DNA of 64,000 nt from Inonotus obliquus (GCA_032164295.1 JAJHTX010000001.1:1612001-1676000), one strand, 5' to 3'; shown: positions 1-12,005, counted from the first letter of the stretch. The notes: generated from the sequence alone by a model not told the origin. Made by a program: numbers and translations.

Positions 1-2707
1 CACCGGTGCTTTCGCTGTTTTCATTTTACTCGGGTCATCCTAACTACGGATTATTAGCAGCGATGCTCGCAAAAAGATAGGGAAACATAAGAGACTGGAC
101 CTGCCTTTTCGTTGAAGAGGACGATCACAGTAACTAATATCACCAATTCACACCTATTCTGTCTGATACTGCAATAGGGTTTGGTCTGATTGGCTGGAAC
201 ATTGCAATACGCATCTGGAGCCGGATGCACTTCGAGGTGATGGATGTCACGGAAAACTTAATGATCGCAGGTAACGGTGACCTTTCCTGGATGTTTTCTT
301 AGCTTCCTTCGCGGCAAGCGGTGAACTGACCTTGCATTTGTATGTGCCGACTTTATGCCTGTCAGTGTTTCAATCCGACGAGACACCGAGCCACTGAGTT
401 TCTTCGAAGGTGAGTTCCATTCTCGGCCGATTCGAGTACTGATAACGAATATTTAAAGACTTTGGTCATTTTTACTAGAGGATTCCTGTGTCCGTACTTT
501 CTCTACTAGTTTGCGGCTCCCACTCCCGGATCCTGGATCGATAATAAGCTTGACCGCGGCACTGGGTTGCTTGACCTCCCTCCGCCTATCTCTGGCACCA
601 TCAATCATCAATGTCTTCTAGGCAGTGTTGTGCTCTGCTGGTTCTGTGAAAGAGTGTGTACACTCCTTTGTGATTAAACGCACTAGCATCCCTAGTCCTC
701 TGAACACTTCATCATCGGCGCGGACTCGGAATGGATGGAATCACCTCAATCAATTTTCCACTTCTCTCTTCGTGGGTAAAAACCTGCTTCTTCTCCAAGA
801 GTCTTCTAGTAGCACTTTGTCAAGTCACCTTTGACGCCGCTGTCACCCAAAATGAAGTTGCAGGGAAGCCTAGAAACTGTAGCCAAGTATATGAACTCAA
901 ACCCCGAGCCGGGTATTCTAGCCGGTCCGTCTGTCGTGTGGTGGCTCCTGACTCCTGAATTGCCTAGACACGCTACATATCTATTCTTAAAAGGCTAAAC
1001 TTCATTGTCATTCTTACCGCCGATTCGAGGACGGGGTATTTATTTCCTGATACGGCTGCCAGCACTTGCTACTGCTTCTCGGTATTCCACGGTATGGTCA
1101 GAAATAGTGGTAACGTTACAGCACGAGGCTGTCGAAGAGACGACCTTATACATTAGTTCTGTAGATTTCTTCCCAAGAGTGGTTTGAAGGGATCAATCCT
1201 TCACAGGTAAAGTCTCAGCTCCGTACATCTTATAACACCTGACCTTGATCACCTGCAATGTGATCCAGGCGCAACAGCTTGGTCTGCCAGTTCATTAAGA
1301 ACTCTCGATTCAAGTTCTGTTGGTCACAAGGAAGCAATACAGTAGTACTGCTTTATCTCTAGACACTTGCTCCACGGAGTCTCTTTGTCGCCATTAACTC
1401 GTTCCTCCCCTTTCTCACACTTCCCTTCCATGATTAGTCTTCCCCGTAGATACTACTGAGTCAACACCCGACGGGAATCTACCTGTTCCCTTACCTAACG
1501 TTCCAACTTCTGGTCCCGACGAAGCTTAAATCCTGGTGTATGTTCCTAACCAAGGACCTCAGAGTAGTCCTGATCCCATCACTTCAAGCCCATACATCTC
1601 GCACAGCAATACCTTTCATGAATTACCAATACCGGACTCTTTCCGAACTTAACAAATAATTCATCTTCTCAAGTTTGTCATGTTCCGCTCTCATCGAAGA
1701 CCCTCATAGTGTATTGCACCTGTATCAGAGTATATCAGGCTGTTATCGATGAAACTGATGAAAAGAAACTGAATACAATAATACTTTGCTACTGGAAACC
1801 TACGTAGCTACATGGTTTGCTATTTACAATGTCCGTTTGGAATGCCTGTGTGTAGATTCTTTTTTGCTTAAAGCTCATTGCTGCACGCGCCGGTTCCGGG
1901 GTGAAAGATGAGAAAAGAAAGATGCTAGGCGGCCTTCAAGGCGTGATTTATCCAACCTCTGCACCTACACTCAAATTCAAACCAACTGCTTCCTTCGTAC
2001 CCTAAAAGATTCAGGTGAATCAGGTGTTCCGAACCGGAATCCCGTTAAGTTTTTCTTCGAACGGTTGCTTTTATCGAGTAACAGTGCGGGAATTCGTAAG
2101 CGTGTCAGCGACGATGTCGTGAGTCATCTAGTCAGCAAAGGCGTGTTGAACTTGTTGGTAGGGGAAGAACGCATATTGATACAGCAACACCTTGCTCGAT
2201 AATGCCATCAAACCAGGGGGGGAATGGATTGGGAGGGGAACATTTGATAGAATTCCGGGGGTGCGGAAAAACCGGGGAATTAACGTCGATGACAAGCTCT
2301 CGGGAGGTTGTTCAAATTATCGTACGTTAGGCGTTCCGGTTCTGAAGGCTGATTCCGTTGCGATAAGGCTATCGGCGTCGGCGCAAGTTTCCTCTTAGGC
2401 ATAGGGTGGTACTACTGGTCTTGCTTTAGGGCCAGCCCGCGGCGTCAAGTCGCAGGATCCGAAAGGTACCAAAAAAAAAAAAACTCAATAATCCGGCGCC
2501 CGAAATAACGGATTAGCGTTATTGAAAAATGTTGCAAGAAGTTTGCAACCCAAGAATTCGCGTCGGAGCTCAAGAAAAGACAGATAGAATGTCATCGCAA
2601 AGGGAAGGGGGCAAGAGAAAGTTATACAACAACAACAAGAGCTATCGGTCAAATGAAGCGCATAAATATCAGGGGAAACTGTTTCTGTGAGGCAACCGTG
2701 CTTCATG
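1..2707. other. gene-poor left edge, no recognisable gene
   Basis: Only short open frames (75 codons or fewer) lie here, and none shows a domain, a codon pattern like the neighbouring genes, or exon joins that make sense. A run of about 13 A lies near 2471. I see no terminal repeats, reverse transcriptase or transposase motifs, so a decayed mobile element is possible but not shown. The right end, next to 2708, should hold the 3' UTR of the bHLH gene. Confidence 0.5.
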
Positions 2708-3889
2708 CTAGAACGCATGGTCAGACTCTTCTGAATCCTCTCGAGGAGGTTCTCTAGTCACCGTTACAAGGTTATGCGACGGCTGCGACTGGGGGTGGGC
2801 AGCGCCTTCGGGAGGTGGAGATAACGGGCGTTCCATATTGTGCACCATCTGCTGGCCCACAACATTTGCGGATGCCTCTGGTGTGCTCCCTACGCTGAGT
2901 GAAATCTTCTCATTTAGAGTTCTGAGCCGTTGCACTTCACTTTCGAGAGCAGCAAGCCGGGTCTGCATTTGTCGTGTGGACTTGTCCAATTGCATTATAT
3001 AGTTCGTAGCTGGAATAGGGTGCGTTAGTTGTCCCGGTAATTGATTAAACAAGCCAAACGAACTTACCGCGCTCAAGTAGCGATACTTTGCTACTCTTTT
3101 GGTTTGACACAGGAAGTACATCCTTCAGTCTCGCGTAGCCATCGCGAAGTTCATCCCTTCGCCTTTGTTCGGCCTCGATGCGCTGACGCCTCGTAGCTTC
3201 CTTTCTATTGTGTGCAATTTCTTGTACGACGGACATCATATTATTGTGCTCGTCTGAATCGGAATCGATGGAATGACCGCGACGCCGACCGGATGAAGAG
3301 TTAGAGGGAGACGGGGTCGGATTATAGCGCAAAGGGTTCCTATGGACAAGGCTCCCGCCGCGAGAAGAAGCAGGTGAGGTAGTACCGCTAGAGTTCCTTG
3401 AGAAAGAAATGCCGTCGGCCGAGGTATCTGAACCCGAAACTGGAGGGGATAAAGGGTCGTAGCCCGGCGATTGAGGAGGAGGGGGAGGAGACGCGTTTAA
3501 CGGTAGATTTAGGTTGGGGGGCGAGGACGGAGGATAACCAGGGTTAGGGTAAGCCTGGTTGGGCATGAGGCCCATGGAGCGGAATTGGAAAGCTTGCTGC
3601 AGCTCACCAGCCGACATTTGGCCTAGAGTGGAACAAACAAGAATGTGAGATGAGGAAAGGCAGGCGGTAGACATGAGGATATGGAGAACCCACGAGGCGG
3701 GTGCGCGTTGGGCACGACTTGATAATCATGTATCGGCTGAGCAATCGGCTGAGCAAAAGTCATCGACGCGTAGGTCTGATCGGCAGGTTCTTGAGGATAA
3801 AAGCCATACGAAGCCTGGGCGAGGGCAGGGTCATGCTGCATTTCGATATGCTGTTCTTGGAGTTGTTGCTGATGACGAGGGATATCCAT
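2708..3889 (-). CDS. bHLH (probably bHLH-zip) transcription factor, 350 aa
   Basis: Three exons (3694-3889, 3068-3622, 2708-3009) join in frame. The N-terminal half is Gln/Pro/Ser-rich low complexity. The bHLH domain spans about residues 195-262, and the second intron cuts it in helix 2 just after SLLER. The basic region contains RQRIEAEQRRRDELR, with the Glu and Arg pair that read E-box DNA, and helix 1 carries LKDVLP. A heptad-like stretch (LAALESEVQRLRTLNEK) follows directly, so a bHLH-zipper dimer is likely. The tail is Pro-rich and acidic. It should be a nuclear regulator; its targets cannot be read from sequence. The start is the first ATG of the frame and follows a purine-rich tract. 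Confidence 0.88.
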
Positions 3890-4310
3890 TGAGAAACACT
3901 AAGAGAAGAAGAAGAAGAATGCGAAGGGGGAGAGAGAGAGCACACGAGGAGGATGTATATATGCGTTAACGTCTACGCTGTCGTTGCCGTCGTTGCTCGT
4001 GATAGTCGTGCTTGTCGTGAGTGAGTATCGTGAAACTGAGGGGAAGAGAGATAGAAAGAAAGAGAGGGGAAAGAGTAGGGCCGTTGAAGGAGATCCCCTC
4101 AAAGTGAACAACACGAGGCGGGACCAACACCAGCCTGCAGGCATTGTTTGGCTTCGATTTATTTATCTGTTTGCCATATACTTGTTTGCTTTACGTAACC
4201 AATTTCTATTATTACACAGCCACTACTCTTTTCCTATTTCATACATCCCCAAATAATAATTAATTTATTAATGACTCTCGTCTTGCTTGCCTCTCGTCCT
4301 TTTCATCCGG
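3890..4310. other. bHLH promoter and Het-C 3' flank
   Basis: No gene. On the plus strand, 3900-3950 is a GA-rich tract (CT-rich on the coding strand of the bHLH gene), and a TATATA sequence lies near 3956, about 65 bp upstream of the bHLH ATG. A second GA-rich block lies at 4040-4080. The part beyond about 4200 is AT-rich and is probably the Het-C 3' UTR. Confidence 0.5.
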
Positions 4311-7300
4311 TCAATAGTAATCTTCACCTCTGGGCGGTGATCTCCGTCTACCGCCTCCATAGCCTCCGCCCTCATACTCTTCTCCCCGATCTTCCAGGTT
4401 CAGTCGCTCAGCACCGAACGTCTCGTCACCTCCGCCGTGTCCACCTCCATATCCACCGTATCCCTCCTCGCGTGGCTGTTGGTTGTATGATCCTCCAAAC
4501 CTGCCGTATCCGCTCTCTTCAGCAGGTGGGTTAAAATCCTCACGTCTTCCATAACCGCCACCGCGGCGCCCGTATTCCTCTCCGTCACGTCCATAGTCCG
4601 GCTGTATATAAGCTGGTTGATAGCCTTCCCGGCGGTATTCAGATTCGGGTTCCTGATAGCCACGACTACCGAGTTCTTCCCTTCTGCCCGTACTGTACGA
4701 ATCGTCATTCGATGAAGACTCGTAGCGACGATCATGCCCATGTTCTCCGTAGCCTATTCAGTAAGAATTCGAATTAGGATCAATATAAACATTTCAAATC
4801 TACGCACTATCATCCGTTCTGGGCCTCCCATAACCCGTATCACCACGATAGTAATCCGTATTTTCTGATCGTCTAGACTGGGACACGTATTCTGAAACAT
4901 GGTCAGAGTACTTAGCTCAGAAAAGGACGCGAATATTATTCTCACCCTCTCTATCTTCAGGCGCCTCGTAATGCCCCTGGCGACTTTCATAAAGGTCTCC
5001 GTCATCTCGATTCGCATATGGGCTCGCCTCCGAACTGTACTGTGATCCCCCCTGATATCCACCGTATCCTATAAAATAGTGTCAGCTACTGATCCATTCC
5101 GAACGATTTGGACGTGCCTCCGCTTGAATGAGCACCGTATCCAGAGCTTTCTACTTGTGGTTGTTGAGAGTATGTCGGCTGCGCCCCGGGTTCACCAGAG
5201 TAGTCCGCTCCCCCAAGTCGCTTGTTTTTGTGCTCACGGACGCTTTCCTAGAGGTGGAACTGTTAATATTGGCGGGGGACACGGGAAGACTTAAATACCT
5301 TTGACAATGCTTGTATAGTCTCCTGACCTTCTTCACCCAGTCCATCGAACCAACGTTGCAATTCGCCCATCATGGCATCCTGAATTCGTGAATTGCCAGT
5401 TGCATAGTATGGGTGATGGAAAGCTTCCAAAATCTACCAAAATGTCACAGTCAAATGCGATCACCTTGGTTTCGCTTGACGAGACAGCATACCTCATCGG
5501 TGACACGACGTGGGTCCTCATCGTTAAACCAGGCCTGAAATACCCTAAGACGCTATTGCACAGCGCCCACATTGATAGCGTACCTGTACAATAAGATTGA
5601 CGGTATTCTCGACAACCACTCGCGCGATCTTTCCCGCAGGTTCGTTGAGAATGAGGGCAAAGTGGTCTTTGGACAACATCGAGTGACTAGGGTCGCTAGC
5701 GTTAGGATCGCTTGAACGTTCGGAGGCACGTCAGTCCATCGAATTTAGAGTCGTGAAAGAAAACTTACTCGAAAACCTAAGGTGTCGTCCAAACGATTGT
5801 CAATGTACTATGCTTTTGAGTGATACTGCATACAAACTTGATACTGATCGTCAGAGTCAATGACAGTTTTGCTTCCTTCATCCAGTGCGCCCGTGACCTT
5901 CTGCATGATAGGCTAAGCAAAAATCAACCACATATTCAACCCCAAGCATCATGTAATTTTACCATCAACCAGGGAGTAAGGACGGTATAGATATCTAAAG
6001 ATCAAACGCATGATTCTCAGCCTAAACAGTAAAGGTAGAAGAGAAAGGACGGACATGCATTCAGGGCATTTGTTAGCTGATCGATCAATTCGTTGAGACC
6101 AGGGATCATCTCAAGTTTCTTGATAATATCCCGATAGACACCATCGCGCCAACGGAGAATCTGAAGCAACTGCTCCTGCACCTCCTTCGGGGCGACATCA
6201 TCTGGATTAAAATGGAAAGCTTTCTGCTTGATATCCTCGGCCTCGTCAGCTTTGTCGGAGCCACCACCAATAGGCAGTTTGCTAAGGACAGATTTTAGAC
6301 CTTCCATGTTGGTATCAGCATCGCCAGACTTAACAGTAGGTCAGAGTGGTGTGGGAAGTTGACAATTCCAAGCATTGCTCACTTGATTCATTTTTTCAAA
6401 CAAGTTTGTGACGCTGGCTTCACTGATATGGCTAGAACAAGCGTCAGGGTATTGCTAAGTAAGACCACGGAGTGCCATACTCTGTCGCTTCACCCATGAG
6501 CGAGTGGATAAAATCAGCACTTCCAAACGTGCCAGTCACGAGGGGTGGTGCAGGTCCATTGGGAGTCCGGACAACCACTGTCATCATATTCAGCAAGAAG
6601 TCGAGTTGATCATAGCACCCTGAATTACCATTGTCCCCTACATGACAGAAGACATCGGAATGTCCCAACTTCCTGAGAGCTAATTCACACCAATTACTGT
6701 GGGCGAGCAAATCCTCCATGGTGTGAAGTCCTGTCCCTAGAAGCCGGTAAGCTTCCCAGAGATCGGCACCCTCATGTCCTTTAGCACGCCGGCCATGATC
6801 AATGCATGCCTCAAAGGTGCGACGAATAAATGCGGTGGACGTGTCCCAACCTTGATTCTCCGTCGCCATATAATTCTGTAAATCAAAGTCGTAGACTCCA
6901 TGAGGACGAGTCTGAAAAGTCCTAACCTTCATTCCGGTACGCTCATCGATTTCCAGTTCGCGTGGATCGACGGGAGGCCTTAGTCTTGGGTGGAATTGCC
7001 GAGCATCACCCTCTTTCTCAGCATATCCTCTGCAGGGGCATTAGTTGAGTATGATGAAAGATTGCTAGTCTCACTTCGGGTTGTCGATATGTTCCTACAA
7101 TGGACGTAACTTAATATGCAAAACCAAATGTTACATAATGTAAAGCTTACAACGGGCAAGTAAACCGACAAACGCTCCTCGGTGATTTCAAACTCCTCGG
7201 TGGCAAAACCAAATGTCTGCAAGAGGCATTGCTACAAAACTTCTGTGTCGAAGTCCAAAGGTTGCACGTACCATGAAGCCAAGGACGGAGACAATCATAA

Positions 7301-7826
7301 CGATCGTCTCAGCCGATAACTTGCTCAAACCAGCGATGTCCATCGCCTACCATACAATATTGGAACTCTGAGAATGCGCTAAAATAAAGAAACGTGATAC
7401 CTGAGAATAATCACGAAGCCAGTTACCCTAAGACACATATGTGAGGCTATCGCTACAGCTAGCAGAATTCGTGTTACAATCACGTACGAAGTAAACTCGT
7501 TTGATATCCATGCGGCCGAACTTCTCTCCGCCCTTCGCAGCAGAAAATACAGAAGATGCTAGTCCAAGCAAGCCACCGCTCGATGCGACACCACCGGCGG
7601 TCTTCGCAAGACTCTCAAGGATACTTTCGATATCCCCATGTCTAAAGGCCTTGTCTATGAATGGAGCATTGCTTCAACAACTTGATCAAGGAAAGGTCTG
7701 ACATTTGGCTTTACCGTTCAGATATGAAAAATCCGGTATGTCTCCAGCCCCAAAGGCATGAACACCAGTCGGTGCGAGGATGATAAGGATCGTAAAGAAC
7801 AGAAACGGTGCGGTGAAAGTATGCAT
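4311..7826 (-). CDS. het-C: Het-C family protein, 822 aa
   Basis: Homologue of Neurospora HET-C, a protein of heterokaryon (non-self) incompatibility, and of TinC of Aspergillus. Twenty exons: 7715-7826, 7488-7654, 7401-7427, 7272-7346, 7151-7216, 7075-7094, 6927-7029, 6481-6875, 6383-6431, 6055-6328, 5963-5994, 5838-5912, 5769-5776, 5584-5710, 5493-5534, 5299-5433, 5136-5247, 4946-5068, 4808-4891, 4311-4753; they sum to 2469 nt. Residues 1-24 are a signal peptide ending HAFGAG. Family signatures follow: DIPDFSYLN, AFRHGDIE, VYFGNWLRDYSQ, TEEFEITEERL, LEIDERTGMKNY, GEATDHISEASV and ALNAYIYTVLTPW. From about residue 610 the protein is a Gly/Tyr/Arg-rich low-complexity tail, as in Neurospora. 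Exon 13 is only 8 nt. A role in non-self recognition is not shown for basidiomycete copies. Confidence 0.95.
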
Positions 7827-7883
7827 ATCGATGATGATAGTTAGTTGTCAAGAGTGTTTATCTCCCTTAGAGACGTCATTTAC

Positions 7884-7891
7884 GTATATAT
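7884..7891 (-). promoter_or_regulatory. TATA-like box of het-C
   Basis: An alternating TATATA stretch about 60 bp upstream of the het-C ATG, the usual spacing for a fungal TATA element. Inferred from position and sequence only. Confidence 0.4.
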
Positions 7892-8014
7892 GCAGCCTCG
7901 CCAAGTAAATGGTCACGTGCATTTCACGTGCTTCGCGAACGCGTCGTAAATGGAAATCAGGATGAACGAATAATGAATAGAAAGCATTTCGGCTGAGCAA
8001 TTAAAAATTGTACA

Positions 8015-9253
8015 CTACAGCATAGTATCAAGAGGAATTTCGGTTCGCATCTTGACTAAATCGACGAGGGATGCATTCACCGGTACAGATACGTCATATC
8101 GCCTTCCTAAGGCCATTAAGTGCCCGTTGAGATACTCAACCTCCGTCATCCTGCTTCCTTTCTTTATATCCGCCAACATCGACGATGTATTGCCCCGGGT
8201 AACCCGTGCCACTCGCTCAACCTCGTCCAATAGCCTGCTCAGGGATAGTTCGGAGGGAACATAGACATCATCAGGGCTGACTTCGGGATCGCGGTTTTCT
8301 ATGGCTTCCTTTCTGAACACTCTCGATGCTTCCCTGCATATTCGGTAAGCGAGTCGTCTGCTCTCATCATGCTCAAATAACTCTCCGTTGCGACAGCCGA
8401 GAATGGCAGTAATGGGGTTGATGACACAGTTGACCACAAGCTTCTGGCGTAGGAGAACCTGCATGTCGGAGAACGATTCCCATTTCGTCTGCAGACCCGG
8501 CAATTTTTGCAGAACAGCGATTGTATTACGGAGAGATCGGTAGCGGGAAACGTCTGGGTCGTTGCTTGAAGATGCGATATCTTGGAGCCTAAGTCGTCGC
8601 TTTCCGTAGTCAGTATCGTCACTATGCAAACTTCTTTCGAAGTCCCTCCTTCCATCAGGTACAATGCCGAATCGTAGTTGACCAATTCCCGCATGCACCG
8701 TATGGAAGGGGGCACGCTTGAGCCAGATTCCGTGGGTATTGGAAACGAGTATGAAGTTCGGTCGTTCGTCGGCTGTGTAGAAGACATTCTCCAGAAGGCG
8801 TTCGTATGACGCCAGGTTTCCATTCTGCAACAAGGAAATAGTGCTCGCCGAAGATAATCGATGTTTGATCTTCTTAATTGCGTCGACCGTTGAGTGCGCC
8901 TTGCATGTGACAAATAGGGAGTCGATGTGTGCCTCCTCTGGATTTTTGGTCTCGTTGGGTCCGTTGACGCCCTTTTGCGTGATGGAGATAACTCCATGAG
9001 CGAGTTTCCCCGCCTCCGACAGGTTGCTGTTCGACTCCAGCCCTTCAAAAGAACCCGTGGACTCTGTCTCGAAGCCCGAGACGGAGTTAACAACACCGTC
9101 ATGTTCGATGTGCAGTGGAAAGCCCTGCATTCGTTTGGCAATCGAAGGGGTTTTGAACATGAGGCTAACGACATGTTTTTGCGATAGACTTCGACGTAGG
9201 TGAAATGCGAGGAGCTGACCGACAGGGCCCAAGCCGAGGACATGAAATCGCAT
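8015..9253 (-). CDS. 2-dehydropantoate 2-reductase (ApbA/PanE family), 412 aa
   Basis: Single exon. The family reduces ketopantoate to pantoate with NADPH, a step to pantothenate and CoA. The N-terminus carries the Rossmann nucleotide motif GLGPVG (residues 7-12). The C-terminal ApbA domain has KLVVNCVINPITAI at about 270-283, including the Asn of the family active site. A substrate-domain stretch with LLDEVERVARVT and a Ser/Asn pair follows near 350-390. The length fits yeast Pan5-type enzymes, which are longer than bacterial PanE; the extra residues are in loops (about 65-110 and 215-250). The gene runs in the same direction as het-C, 188 bp upstream of it. The Rossmann motif sits at the extreme N-terminus, which supports this ATG. 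Confidence 0.9.
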   Translation of the reverse strand: MRFHVLGLGPVGQLLAFHLRRSLSQKHVVSLMFKTPSIAKRMQGFPLHIEHDGVVNSVSGFETESTGSFEGLESNSNLSEAGKLAHGVISITQKGVNGPNETKNPEEAHIDSLFVTCKAHSTVDAIKKIKHRLSSASTISLLQNGNLASYERLLENVFYTADERPNFILVSNTHGIWLKRAPFHTVHAGIGQLRFGIVPDGRRDFERSLHSDDTDYGKRRLRLQDIASSSNDPDVSRYRSLRNTIAVLQKLPGLQTKWESFSDMQVLLRQKLVVNCVINPITAILGCRNGELFEHDESRRLAYRICREASRVFRKEAIENRDPEVSPDDVYVPSELSLSRLLDEVERVARVTRGNTSSMLADIKKGSRMTEVEYLNGHLMALGRRYDVSVPVNASLVDLVKMRTEIPLDTML

Positions 9254-10233
9254 GTCACTAATGGAGCTGGCAACACTTGGACAGACATGAAAACCTGAGT
9301 TGCGTCACGGTTAGAAAAATTATCGCATACTTCAGAATATTAGTTCGGGCGTACTGGAGAATCTTCGATGATTAGAGCGAGCTTGTAAGCAGCGCTAATA
9401 AAGAACACATTGGTTCTAGTAGGAGCAATGGATGGACGGTACCGTGAGCAAGACTTTACACGTCGCGTCGAATTTTATTGACCTTGTGATCGTGAGAATC
9501 GCAAAGCATTTCTTCTGCGACTTGCTTCTGCTTTTCCTCATTGAAAACTTACTCCCAATATATACTTCCTTACAAAACACAGTACTAGTACTTGTAGTTT
9601 CTTATGGACCATTAATTGTTTATGTGCTATACCTGAGGCCATCGGAGGCAAGAAGGTTTTAGAAGAGGGCAGAGGTAACTAAGTACTACATAGTATACTT
9701 ACAAACAGAGGAAGTTCGAGGTTTCTCCATCTGGGATGGACTTCGAGTGTCGAGCACGCTACAGACGCAGACAGAACTGCATTTCTAAAAAGGAGTCCAT
9801 AGCGTTCAATCTCAATTGCTAGAGAAAGCAGACTTGAGAAGCCAAGACTGCAATTTCCAATAAATTGTCAATCATCCAATAACAATCGTTCGGGCTAATT
9901 TTCGGAGAAAGTCGAGAAGAACCATTGGTCCGTCCGTCCTATACTACGCCGTCTTGCTCACCGTGCCGGGCGATCCGCTTCCATAGTGTAATCTGCATAC
10001 AGTCCGCCGACAATTCGCCACTCCTCTAGTTATATTAAGCCGCTTTGCCTCTACTCTACTATGCAGACATGCAGAGTAAACTAATCCTCAAAATTTGCTC
10101 CGACGTCATGTGAACGGCCCTTCCTTACTTAGCAGTGTAACTAGTCCCTTGTGTATATAAGGAGCTCGTTTCTGATCCTCGAACGATAACGACAAAGTTA
10201 TCCTCAGACTCTCACCTTCATCAGTCCGAAGTT
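9254..10233. other. 980-bp divergent intergenic region
   Basis: Separates the ketopantoate reductase (minus) from the aldo-keto reductase (plus). The only longer frame, at 9432-9662 (+), is hydrophobic and matches nothing I know. I take the region as two promoters. A TATA box for the plus gene lies near its right end. Confidence 0.5.
10154..10161 (+). promoter_or_regulatory. TATA box of the aldo-keto reductase gene
   Basis: TATATAAG lies 80 bp upstream of the ATG at 10234 and is followed by a CT-rich leader. A good match to a TATA element in sequence and position. Confidence 0.6.
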
Positions 10234-11756
10234 ATGGCTACCATTGTACTCAAGAGAACAGGACAGAAGGTAAGCATATCGCGTTACCGACTGTCTCCGG
10301 ACTTGAGAGACCTGATCGAATGCATAGATGCCTCAAGTAGGGTGAGTGGCTTGACCTGGTCTGCGCATACAATCCAGGTGACTCGCGACGTTCCACAAGC
10401 TTTGGCCTTTGGAAGGTACGTGACTCTGTCCAGACGTCTAAGGTTATGATAACTGACTCCTCTCTGCCTTAGGTTACCAAAACCTCATGTGCTGATGTGG
10501 GTCTATGCCAACAATCTCGATCAGCAAGTTGTTAAAGGTGATTTAGACCGTATACAACGCCATTAAAGCTGGCTATCGTCTTTTTGATGGAGCGGGAGAC
10601 TATGGAAATGAAAAGGAGGCAGGTGAGGGCGTGACAAGGGCAATCAAGGACGGTCTTGTGAAGCGTGAAGACCTCTGTGAGTTATTTTGTTTGTTCCCGT
10701 GAGTAATGCGTCCGCCAATCAAATTTTGCTATTTCGGTAGTTATCACTTCCAAGGTGACCGCTGCTCAGAACCGAATAGATCGATATGTACTTATAGATG
10801 GCCATCCAAGCTCTGGAATACCTTCCATGCACACGACCATGCCAAGGCTCTAGCTAAACACCAACTTGAGCTCTGGGGAATTGATTACTTTGACCTGTTC
10901 TTGGTCCACTTCCCCATCTCGCTGGAGTATGTGGATCCCAAGCATCGCTACCCTCCTGAATGGTGGGGCGATGATGGGAAGGTCCATCTTCGTATGTTAC
11001 TGAAATCATCCCTGTGGTTTGATGTTAATTATCTTTCATCCAGAGAATACACCCTTCCAAGAGACTTGGACAGCAGTGGAAGAGCTCGTTGACGAGGGGC
11101 TTGCAAAGAATATAGGCATCAGGTCGTTTTATTTCGCTTCTCTGCCACGTAATTTGATACTCATTTCTATCAATCCCAGTAATTGCCAGGGATCACTCAT
11201 CCTCGACATACTTCGCTACGCCCGCATCGAGCCCCAGGTATTGCAGGTCGAGATTCATCCATACCTTACACAGGAGGCGCTTGTCAAGTTATCCAAGGTG
11301 CTCGGTATCGCAGTTACAGCCTACTCGTCTTTCGGCCCTCAAAGTTACCTGGAACTCGGTACGAACAAAGATGTTGTCACGCTCTTGGAACACGATGTCG
11401 TCACCTCGATCGCAAACGAACACGAAAGGAGTCAGTGACATTCAGACTTCGGAATTACACGAGAGGCTTATTTTCCTTTCCCATCACAGCTCCCGCGCAA
11501 GTACTTCTCCGCTGGGCAACGCAGCAAGGCATTGCGGTCATTCCGAAGAGCAATAACCATGACCGTTTGGCGGCGAACCTCAAATGCAATGATTTTAATC
11601 TTTCGGAAGCTGAGCTAAAGCAGATTAGCGCCCTCAATATAAACTTGCGCGTGGGTCTATCGATTCTACGAGTATAGATTTTATGTTTGACTTGTACTGA
11701 CTTCGCAGCTGAACGATCCCGCGGACATCGATCCGCGTCTTGGTATCTTCGCGTAG
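10234..11756 (+). CDS. aldo-keto reductase, xylose-reductase-like, 317 aa
   Basis: Eleven exons: 10234-10269, 10328-10341, 10400-10415, 10473-10496, 10547-10676, 10741-10754, 10811-10991, 11044-11122, 11180-11430, 11490-11650, 11709-11756; they sum to 954 nt. The joined protein has the AKR barrel with its catalytic set: Asp and Tyr in [13 protein letters not shown], Lys in LFITSKLWN and His in LFLVHFP. The cofactor loop [10 protein letters not shown] (Lys, Asn and Arg) is the type that binds the NADPH 2'-phosphate in xylose reductases. The ending [13 protein letters not shown] is typical of fungal xylose/aldose reductases (AKR2). It is likely a cytosolic NAD(P)H-dependent aldose or carbonyl reductase; the true substrate is open. 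Four of the first six exons are under 25 nt. Confidence 0.92.
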
Positions 11757-11784
11757 ACTGACGGCAAGTGTACCATGAACCGAT

Positions 11785-11910
11785 ATGCTCGCAGCTCTCG
11801 TTTTGTCGAGTGTTATACTGTCAATAGATCGTACTTGTGCGGAATATATGCTCGCAGCTCTCGTTTTGTCGAGTGTTATACTGTCAATAGATCGTACTTG
11901 TGCGGAATAT
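11785..11910. repeat. 63-bp tandem duplication, two copies
   Basis: Copies at 11785-11847 and 11848-11910 are identical; read in frame they give the same 21 residues twice. The unit starts atgctcgcagct and ends gcggaatat. It lies 30 bp after the aldo-keto reductase stop, so it would fall in that transcript's 3' UTR. Perfect identity points to a recent event. Confidence 0.95.
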
Positions 11911-12005
11911 CGATATCAATCTCTATTCGCTATTTTTCGTGACTCGTACGAACTGCGGTCTACTGCGCCGTAGTAATTCGTGTTGATCGGAGTTTGAATT
12001 TGAGC

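Noticed and set aside
2467..2490. Run of A as the poly-A end of a retrotransposon
   Set aside because: No coding remnant or target-site duplication seen around it; a simple homopolymer explains it.
8299..9288. 329-codon frame overlapping the ketopantoate reductase
   Set aside because: Same strand, shifted frame, Arg/Ser-rich without domains; the reductase frame carries all motifs. A shadow.
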